From Cryomorphaceae bacterium (lineage in GTDB: Bacteria > Bacteroidota > Bacteroidia > Flavobacteriales_D > Parvicellaceae), in the NCBI GenBank assembly GCA_905182525.1, contig CAJJBV010000004.1, forward strand, positions 320,068 through 384,067: 64,000 nt of DNA, in the 5' to 3' direction. Of the stretch, positions 10,650-18,800 are shown one piece after another. Every line of letters starts with the position of its first letter. Position 1 is the first letter of the stretch. Position numbers and translations under genes: made by a program. The notes beneath the pieces were generated by a model. It saw only the letters and a list, made by a program, of their open reading frames with translations, was not told the DNA's origin and did not search any database.

Positions 10650-12107
10650 TGAAGTTATCTAAAAAAATATTTTTTCTAATAATTTTTACTTCTTCTTTGA
10701 TTGTAAGAAGTCAGCAAATGGAATATAATTCCCATTATGTTTTTAATCCTTATTTATTAAATCCTTCAATGATTGGTGACGGAGAAAAAAACATTTTTCT
10801 TGGTTATAGAAAACAGTGGGCAGGATTTGTGGGTGCACCTGAAATACAACAAATAACTTTTGATTCTCCTTTAGAAAACAAAAAAAGTGCAATTGGATTT
10901 AGAGTTTCAAACGATATAACAAATGTAATTGGTAGAACAAGTGGTTATTTAACCTATAAGTATAAAGTAAGATTCTCAAAAGAAAGTGATTTAAGTTTTG
11001 CATTATCAGGTGGCTTTTTTCAAACTAGAATTTTGTTTGATAGAATTATTGCTTTAGATAAATTTGAATCTGTACTATTTGAAAGTAATCAAAAATATAC
11101 AGGTTTTGATGCTGATTTTGCTTTTAACTACAGGTATAAAAAGTTTGTAATTGGAGCTTTAGCAAAAAACATACTTCAGAACACAGTTGTTTACTTTAAC
11201 GATAACGATACAAAAGACCTTAATTATAGTTTTATTCGTCAATACAATGTTCATGCTCATTACAACTTCTCCTTAAAGAGCGACAATTTTCATATTACAC
11301 CAATATTTTTATTACAAAGTGTTCAAGGAATTCCTTTTAATTATGAAGGAAACGTTTTATTGGATTATAGAAATAAATACTTTTTCAACTTAAATTACTC
11401 TCATAAAAATAGTGCTGGAGTCTCAGCCAGCGTTTTATTTGATAACTCCATTCAAATCTCTTATACTTATGAAATTCCTACTAATTCTTTGCTCAATTAT
11501 AGTTTCACTTCTCAGGAAATCTCAATAAAATTTCTTTTGCGTAAAAATCAAGATTTTTCTAAACTTAAAGAGATTGAGGATTTAAAAAATCAAAATAATT
11601 CTTTGTTTGAAAAAACAGATTTTATTGAACAAAAACAACTAAAACTTGATTTGGAAATCCAGAAAAACAGAGACAGTATAAATTCTTTAAAGGATAGTCT
11701 TAATAGTATTGTTTACGGCCTAGAAAGAGTAATAAATAATTTAAAATACGATAGTAAAGATTTAGATTCACTAATTAAAAAGGCTACTGAAAGTATAAAA
11801 AATGATTCAACAGTTAAAAATATATATAATAACGAAGATGAAATATCAAGTCCGGATACTAAAGAAGTTATATAATTTAATAATTGGTGCTTTTAAAGAT
11901 TTTGATAATGCTAATGAGTATAAAAAAATATTTGTTAGAGAGTATAATATCTCTCCTAAAATAATAAGAAATAAAAATGAATCATGGTATTTTTTGTGTG
12001 ATGAATCCTCTAATAATATGAACAAACTTTTAAAAAGGACAAAAGAACTTGAAAATTTAGATGAGAAAAAAATAATTTTTGGTAGACCTTGGATATATTT
12101 CGAATAA
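10649..12107 (+). CDS. PorP/SprF family outer-membrane protein with coiled coil and SPOR-like tail (frameshift near 11875)
   Basis: The ATG at 10649 overlaps the stop of the type B cargo gene by one base. Residues 1-290 are a PorP/SprF beta-barrel: signal peptide, then NPYLLNPSMIGDG and YRKQWAGFVGAPEIQ, the family hallmark. Residues about 295-400 are charged and helical (KLKEIEDLKNQNN, then NRDSINSLKDSLNS), predicted as coiled coil. The frame stops at 11875, but the next frame continues without a gap as NLIIGAFKDFDNANEYKK, ESWYFLCDES and PWIYFE, a SPOR-like fold. One missing base in the AT-rich GTTATATAATTT joins them into about 485 residues. PorP/SprF proteins are T9SS partners for type B cargo. 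A peptidoglycan-binding SPOR extension would tether the barrel to the cell wall (inference). Confidence 0.8.
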
Positions 12108-12120
12108 ATAATCTATAACT

Positions 12121-12588
12121 ATGAATGAGTCAATTCCAACATTTGATAATCCAGATAATTCTCCTTTAAATATGGATGAAAGGCCAACGTTGTTAAAGGT
12201 ACTTTGTATTCTTAGCTGGATTGGGGCAGGTTTTCAAATATTTGTTTCCACTCTTTACTCATTGTTTATAAACGACACAGTAAAACAAAAAATGTTTGAT
12301 ATTCTCCCTAGTGAGGAAATGGTAAGCATGTATAAAGAGATATTTACCTTAATGGATAAAACCTCTATTTGGTATTTAATTCTATACTTAGTTAATATTG
12401 TATTTGTATATATGATGTGGAATTTTAAAAAAAATGGGTTTTATGGTTACACAATCATTCAAGTATTTATTTTATTTGTACCCTTTACTGTTAATCCTTT
12501 TAATTTAGGACAGCTAGTAGTCTCTTTAATTTTTCCAATAATTTTTATTGTATTGTACGGAATGAATTTAAAGCATATGAAAGATTAA
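12121..12588 (+). CDS. Small hypothetical membrane protein
   Basis: The protein has 155 residues with a soluble, acidic and proline-rich N-terminus (about 20 residues) followed by about four hydrophobic segments: VLCILSWIGAGFQIFVSTLY, WYLILYLVNIVFVYMMW, YTIIQVFILFVPF and LVVSLIFPIIFIVLYG. No catalytic motif is visible and the family is not recognised. The gene starts 13 bases after the PorP/SprF gene, so it may be the last gene of that transcription unit. Its 3' end overlaps the convergent DUF4159 gene by four bases. Confidence 0.7.
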   Translation: MNESIPTFDNPDNSPLNMDERPTLLKVLCILSWIGAGFQIFVSTLYSLFINDTVKQKMFDILPSEEMVSMYKEIFTLMDKTSIWYLILYLVNIVFVYMMWNFKKNGFYGYTIIQVFILFVPFTVNPFNLGQLVVSLIFPIIFIVLYGMNLKHMKD

Positions 12589-13247
12589 TCTTTCTTTCCA
12601 ATAAAAGTATAGGAAAGAATATTTGCTCCCATTTGAAGAGCTTTAGTTCTGCTTTCTTCACTATCTCTATGAATTTCCGCATCTTCCCAGCCGTCTCCTA
12701 AATCACATTCAAAGTCATAAAAACAGATTAATCTTCCTTTATATATTAGGCCATATCCTACGGACGGTTTTTCATCATGTTGATGTATTTTGGGTAGTCC
12801 ATTATTAAAATCAAATTTTTGATGGTAAATAGGATGAGAATAGGGAAGTTCAACAAAATCAAGTTCGGGAAATAATTTTTTAATTTCTTTTCTTATAAAC
12901 GGATCTAAGCCATAATTATCAGAAATATGTAAAAATCCACCTGCTATTAAATAAGTTCTTAAATTATCAACTTCCTGCTGGTTAAGGACTATATTACCAT
13001 GTCCGGTAAGATGAACAAATGGATAATTAAATAATAAATAGCTTCCGATTTCAACTTGGTCGTACTCTGGATTAATATTAGTTCCAATCTGTTTGTTAGA
13101 GAACATAATTAAATTAGTTAACGCAGTAGGATTTGAATACCAGTCACCACCGCCATTATATTTTAATAAACCAATCTTATAAGAATATGGTTGACTAATT
13201 CCAGTAAAAGAATAAATGCTTATTAATAAAAAAAGTAGTATTCTCAT
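12585..13247 (-). CDS. DUF4159 domain-containing exported protein
   Basis: This 220-residue protein has an N-terminal signal peptide (MRILLFLLISIYSFTGIS) and then a complete DUF4159 domain. Visible features are YNGGGDWYSNPTAL near the start, FVHLTGHGNIVL, the loop IAGGFLHISDNYG and the C-terminal YEF-type block CFYDFECDLGDGWEDAEIH. DUF4159 folds resemble ThuA/glutamine-amidotransferase-like domains, but the biochemical role is not established. In other bacteria the domain is often found near MoxR, DUF58 and VWA genes; here that operon lies 50 kb away. It is transcribed with the gene at 13268-14080, which lies 20 bases upstream. Confidence 0.85.
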   Translation of the reverse strand: MRILLFLLISIYSFTGISQPYSYKIGLLKYNGGGDWYSNPTALTNLIMFSNKQIGTNINPEYDQVEIGSYLLFNYPFVHLTGHGNIVLNQQEVDNLRTYLIAGGFLHISDNYGLDPFIRKEIKKLFPELDFVELPYSHPIYHQKFDFNNGLPKIHQHDEKPSVGYGLIYKGRLICFYDFECDLGDGWEDAEIHRDSEESRTKALQMGANILSYTFIGKKD

Positions 13248-13267
13248 AAATAAGAAATAAATTTCTT

Positions 13268-14080
13268 TTAATTAAAATCGTCGTGTAGGAACTTGTAATC
13301 TAAAGAATACTCTATTTTAGAAAAATCATTTTCATCGTAAAAAAGATGTTTACCATATCCAATTATTTCTTTAGCCTTAGTTTTATCTTTTTCTTTGTAA
13401 TATTTCGCATATTCGATGATAGATAACCTTAAGAACAATTGCTGAGACTTTGTCATATGTTTAAGAGTGAATTTATTATCTCCACATTCTTTAAGTTTTG
13501 GTTCGCAAATAACAAAATACTCTCTTGCAGTGGTTCTATCTTTAGTTATCGCACATAGTGTAGAAAAAAGTAATTTGGCACCAAAATCATCAGGATCCAT
13601 ATAAAATACTTTTCTAGATAACCCAAGAGCTTTTCCATAGGTTTTTTCAGTTGCTTCAAGAATATAATTTTCTATTTCTTCATAAATATTAAGTTTGAAT
13701 TCATTTATAAATTCTTCGGCGTCTTCTTTGTAGACATATTTTTTGTCTTTTTTACGATACTTTGTTGTATAACTTATTGCAGTTTTATATGCTTTTGGGA
13801 ACTCTTCAGTAAACTTGTGATCCCTACTCATTCGGTAAGCTGATTTTGCGGCAAAAAGATAGGGTAGAGGATCTTTTTTAGTCTTGTCTTTTGTAGTGTA
13901 TTTGATAGACTTGTTAAAGCAATCTTTATAATCTTCGTTAACTAATAAGACAAGTAAATCATCATAAGTGTTATCAGATTGAGATGTTAAAATTAAAGAA
14001 GTGTGTATTAAAAATAATGTTGCAAAAATTTTTAAATGTATTCTAAAATTAAGTAGGCTATCAAAAGTACTATTTTTCAT
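13268..14080 (-). CDS. Hypothetical exported, TPR-like helical protein
   Basis: This 270-residue protein begins with a hydrophobic export signal (LKIFATLFLIHTSLILTS) after a polar start. The rest is Lys/Tyr-rich and predicted helical with repeat-like spacing (YLFAAKSAYRMSRD, then KALGLSRKVFYMDPDD), suggesting degenerate TPR repeats. No enzymatic motif is visible. It lies upstream of the DUF4159 gene on the same strand with a 20-base gap, so the two are probably co-transcribed. The 89 bases between its start and the divergent gene at 14170 must hold promoters for both. The function is unknown. Confidence 0.7.
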   Translation of the reverse strand: MKNSTFDSLLNFRIHLKIFATLFLIHTSLILTSQSDNTYDDLLVLLVNEDYKDCFNKSIKYTTKDKTKKDPLPYLFAAKSAYRMSRDHKFTEEFPKAYKTAISYTTKYRKKDKKYVYKEDAEEFINEFKLNIYEEIENYILEATEKTYGKALGLSRKVFYMDPDDFGAKLLFSTLCAITKDRTTAREYFVICEPKLKECGDNKFTLKHMTKSQQLFLRLSIIEYAKYYKEKDKTKAKEIIGYGKHLFYDENDFSKIEYSLDYKFLHDDFN

Positions 14081-14169
14081 ATCATAAAATTTCTTTTACA
14101 TTATACAATTAATTTAATTAAAAGTTTCAATTTTTAGTTTTAAATTATTAAAGTTGGTAGTTTTAAATT

Positions 14170-14730
14170 ATGAAATGGATTGGAAATAGAATCTCTTACC
14201 AACAACACGATGGTTTCTTTACTATGATAATTACTTCAAAAACTGAAGATTGGAAAATGATTGCTATGATTGTTTGGCTTATAATATGGTTAGGATGTGG
14301 AAGTATAATTTTTTACTTTTTGTTATTTACCAATGAACTTAAAACTCAACACATTTATTTTTATACTTTCTTAGGCTTTTGGTTTTATTTTCTTTACAAA
14401 ATTTTGAGGGTAATTATTTGGAGAAAATTTGGTCAAGAGTTTATTAGAATTGATGATGATAGATTTTCTATTAAAAAATCAATTTTTGGATATGGAAGTG
14501 CTAAAACTTTTTTGACAAAAAACATTAATAACTTCAAAATACAACTGCTTAAAAACAATTCTTTTTCTAAAGTATTTAATGATTCGTTTTGGATAGTTGG
14601 TCAAGGAACTATTATTGTAGATGTCCTTGGAAAGGAATATAATTTTGGAGCTCAAGTTTCTAAAGAGAATGGTCAAAAAGCAGCTAAAATTCTAAACTTA
14701 AAAATCAATAAAATTAAATCAGCTAGTTAA
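14170..14730 (+). CDS. Hypothetical membrane protein with PH-like soluble domain
   Basis: This 186-residue protein has two hydrophobic segments (about residues 38-60, MIAMIVWLIIWLGCGSIIFY; about 68-85, YFYTFLGFWFYFLYKI). A soluble C-terminal half follows with alternating strands (EFIRIDDDRFSIKKSIFGYG and FGAQVSKENGQ), resembling bacterial PH/YcxB-like membrane proteins. No active-site motif is seen. Its 3' end overlaps the convergent CoA-transferase gene by 12 bases. The name is a structural impression only. Confidence 0.65.
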   Translation: MKWIGNRISYQQHDGFFTMIITSKTEDWKMIAMIVWLIIWLGCGSIIFYFLLFTNELKTQHIYFYTFLGFWFYFLYKILRVIIWRKFGQEFIRIDDDRFSIKKSIFGYGSAKTFLTKNINNFKIQLLKNNSFSKVFNDSFWIVGQGTIIVDVLGKEYNFGAQVSKENGQKAAKILNLKINKIKSAS

Positions 14731-15774
14731 ATTAAATGCTACGGTTTTAATTCTTTTCGTTAACTGGTTGTTTATTTTTTCTTCTAAAACCATTTCTTTT
14801 GCTAGTTTGCTTTCTAGTACTTTTTTAATACTATTAATTTCTCCAATAGGTATATTTTTCTTTAAACAAGATGAAAGTAAATATTGAGAAGAAATACTTT
14901 TAATTTTTTCCTTTAAAGCATCTAGTAACTCTATTCTTTTTTTTACTCTTTTCGGATTTGTTTTAAATTTCTTAACAATACTAATATCAAGAGAAATTAT
15001 TTTTGAAAAATTCTCGAATTGATGATCAGTTCCAATTGCTAAGATTAATTCTTTATTGTCAATAGTTGTTACAATTTCACCGTATGGAGCAATGTTTGGA
15101 TGTAATGTTCCCATTGGTTTGCTCTGGTGATTTGCCATTAAATAATTTGAGGATTGATTCATTAATGAAGCGATAGCAGTTTCTTCTAGTGTTGTTGAAA
15201 CTTTATAAGGTTTCTTTTCTTGATTCTGTAAAATTAAAGCAGTTAAAATCCCTTCTTTAATTTGATGAGCAGCTAACACATCAATAAATGCAACTGGCAT
15301 TTTAGCATATTCTTTGTTATTTCCAGTCATACTTATATATCCAGTTTCTGCTTGCAATACAATATCATATGCTACTCTTTTAGTATTGCTTTTAAATCCT
15401 GTAATTTGCGCATAAATAATATGGTCATTTATTTTTTTACAACTCTTAAAATCTAGCTTAAATTTTTTTTCATCTCCACTTTTAAAGTTTGTAATAATTA
15501 TATCACATGATTTTATTAATTTATCTAACTCTTTGCGATCAATTTCACTATTAAAATCTAAAAATACATGTGTTTTTTTATAATTTACAGAACTAAAATA
15601 TGCTGACAATTCGTTTTCTTTTTCAATAGGAAGTTTCCAATTTCTAGTTACATCTCCACCTGTTAATTTATTTTCCACTTTCAATACACTCGCGCCGAGT
15701 TCTGAAAAAAACATTCCAACTGCTGGTCCAGCCAAAACACTTGATAATTCTAATACTTTTAAGTCCTTGAACAT
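14719..15774 (-). CDS. Class III (CaiB/BaiF-type) CoA-transferase
   Basis: This 351-residue protein starts with the family signature FKDLKVLELSSVLAGPAVG, followed by FFSELGASVLKVE and GGDVTRNWK. The family transfers CoA between carboxylic acids, or racemises alpha-methylacyl-CoA, using an aspartate; the segment MPVAFIDVLAAHQ carries the expected Asp at about residue 172. YDIVLQAETGYISMTGN is also typical. The protein is a little short for the family (usually 360-400), with a Lys-rich C-terminal region. The substrate cannot be read from the sequence. It is a single gene between a convergent partner and the divergent transporter gene. Confidence 0.85.
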   Translation of the reverse strand: MFKDLKVLELSSVLAGPAVGMFFSELGASVLKVENKLTGGDVTRNWKLPIEKENELSAYFSSVNYKKTHVFLDFNSEIDRKELDKLIKSCDIIITNFKSGDEKKFKLDFKSCKKINDHIIYAQITGFKSNTKRVAYDIVLQAETGYISMTGNNKEYAKMPVAFIDVLAAHQIKEGILTALILQNQEKKPYKVSTTLEETAIASLMNQSSNYLMANHQSKPMGTLHPNIAPYGEIVTTIDNKELILAIGTDHQFENFSKIISLDISIVKKFKTNPKRVKKRIELLDALKEKIKSISSQYLLSSCLKKNIPIGEINSIKKVLESKLAKEMVLEEKINNQLTKRIKTVAFNLTS

Positions 15775-15843
15775 ATTTATTTTGATTTATGACTGTAATA
15801 TAAATTCCTTTTAGGATATTTATTGATTAATTTCAATCTTTTA

Positions 15844-18800
15844 ATGGCTAGTCAGAAAAAATTTGGAACTTTTAGTGGAGTACTAACCCCTTCTTTATTA
15901 ACAATTTTAGGGGTTATCATGTATATGCGACTTGGTAGTGTTGTTGGTAATTCATCTAGTATTTTCCAATTTATAATTATTATATTTTTTGCTCATTTAA
16001 TTTCTGTAACAACAGGACTTAGTGTTTCCTCAATCGCCACAGATAAAAAAATAGACAAAGGTGGCATATATTACATGCTTACAAGGAGTTTAGGTCTTCC
16101 AATTGGTGGAGCGATTGGTCTTACTATTTTTATAGCAACAGCATTTAGTATTTCTCTTTATCTTATTGGTTTTTCAGAAAGCTTAATACCATTTATAAAC
16201 GAACAATGGTCAGTTGGTGGTATATCGACAAATAAATTAAGGTTGTTTGGTTCTCTCGCTCTTATAGTTGTTCTTATAATAGCTTACATAAGTACAAGTT
16301 TTGCACTAAAAATTCAGTATGTCATTTTAGGATTAATTGTATTATCTATGTGTTCTATATTTATGGGATCTTCAGATGGTCTTAAAATCGGATCCGACAT
16401 TATAGAATCACCTAATTTTGCCACTCTATTCGGAATATTTTTTCCTGCAGTAACTGGATTTACTGCAGGCGTTGCTATGAGTGGGGATTTAAAAAATCCA
16501 AAAATTTCAATTCCTTGGGGAACTATGCTTTCTATTTCCATAGGATTGATTGTTTATATAATATTAGCGCTATTTATATATTATAATATTGATCGTGAAT
16601 TTTTAGTTTCAAATAATAATGTATTAATTGATTTTGGAGCGATTCCACTTTTAGTCCTAGGTGGAGTATGGGGTGCTACTTTATCATCTGCCCTGGGTGG
16701 GATTTTAGGTGGGCCTAGAATACTACAGGCAATGTCTTTAGACAATATCACTCCAAAAATATTTTCTAGGGAGTCTGGAAAAAATAAGGAGCCAAGAAAT
16801 GCTTTGTTTTTAACTTTTTTAATTGCTGAAATAGGTATTTTAATAGGGGAATTAAACGTTATAGCCGAATTAGTTGCCATGTTTTATATGGCAGCCTATC
16901 TATTTATAAATTTATCATGTTTTTTAGAACAATGGTCTAGCCCTGATTTTCGACCTAAGTTTAAAATCCCTATATGGATATCGCTTTTAGGTGCTATTTC
17001 GACATTACTTTTAATGATTCAGCTTAATTTAGCAGCAACCTTAATTGCAGTTCTTTTAATGATGGTTTTCTGGTTTTGGCTTTCTAAAAAGGACTTAGTT
17101 TTAGGAACTGGAGATGTTTGGCTTAGTGTTTGGAATACTGTTGTAAAGACAGGTTTGAAAAACCTTCAAAAAAAAGCTATTCACCAACGAAACTGGCAAC
17201 CAAATATTTTACTTTTTAGTGGTGGGACAAAAAACAGACCGCACTTAATTGATTTTGGAAAATCTATAATTGGAAGAGCTGGAATGGTATCTAACTTTGA
17301 CTTAATTGAAACTAAATCGGCCAAAGTACTATTCCCAAAATCTTCCCAGAATGTTAAGGATAGTTTTTTATTAGAGGACTCTATATTTCACAGAAAGTTG
17401 TATTGTCAAAACATTTTTAAGGGTGTAGAATCTATTGCTACTACATATGGCTTTTCTGGAATTGACCCAAACACCGTTTTAATGGGATGGGGAAGGAATA
17501 CTAAAAATCCAATATGGTTTGGTCAAATGACACAAAAACTTAAAGATTTGGATTATAATATACTTTATTTAGATTATGATAAAAATAGAGGTTTTGGAGA
17601 CTGTAGTTCCATTGATTTATGGTGGGCAGATTTTAATAAAGAAAATGAATTATCACTTCAATTAGTTAAGTTTTTAAGATCTTCAAAAAAATGGAAAAGA
17701 GCTATTTTAAATATTTATTTCGTTAACTCAAAAGATATTAATTCTGATGAAATAGAGTTTAGGATAAGTTCAATTATCGATCGTAAGAGGATGAATGCTA
17801 AATACCATGTTATTAATAATTTTTTAGATCAAAAAGACATCAATGAGTACATTAGAATTAAAAGTCATTTGTCAGATTTAATTTTAATCAAACTACCAAA
17901 TTTAAAATCTGGCAGTGAAAAGAATTTTATTAACTCATCAAATGAGTTATTTAGTCAAATAGGTTCTGCATTATTTTTAGAGGCCTCTAAAAGTTTTGAA
18001 GATTCAACCAAATCCATTCCGCAACTAAAAAAAATTAAAACTAAAAGTAATATTATTTATAAAGAAAAAATTAGTGGGTCGTTATTACCAACTTTTGATA
18101 ATTATTTTGATAACCAAACTACTTCTTGGCAAGAAAACTTAGAAAAAATAAATAAATCTTTTGTAAATGAACTACAGTCTTCCATTTTAAAATTCCAGGA
18201 ATATTATATAAATGTTTTAAATAAAAATAAATTAATTGATGAGCTAAAAATGAATCTTTATGATTCAGAAAAGGTAAAAAATATTGCCAATGATCTAGAG
18301 GCTTCGATCGTGAAAAATATTGAGGATTATTTTTATTTAATAAATAACACCCTCTCTAAATTTCCTAAAAAGTTAGATTTTAATTACTCAATAAATTTTT
18401 TAGAAAACTCAAGATTTAATCCTTCAAATCATAATAAAAAACTACTTGCTAATTTACTAAAAAATGATAATCCCGATGAAAGATTTAAAATTTCAGTTCC
18501 CATTATTAAACTTATAAAACATCACTTGAAAAATCGGTTTATAATTGATTTTAATGAAACACTTAAAATTTTTGGAAATATCCATTTAAAGTATATTAAT
18601 ATTTACAAAGACTTCATTAAACAAGGAGATACACAAAAGATTCTTCCATTTTTAGATAAAATTAATAGCGAAATATTTTCAAATATAAACCAAGAATTAA
18701 ACCATTTATCTACTAAACTCATTAATGCTATTATCATTGATCTTGGTGAAAACGATGTTAATCTTTTATCTGAGAATAGAGAAGAAGATTTTAATCCAAG

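Noticed and set aside
11802-12107. Separate 101-residue gene after PorP/SprF
   Set aside because: The first 25 residues overlap the coiled coil in another frame; the SPOR-like part is a direct continuation of PorP/SprF through one missing base.
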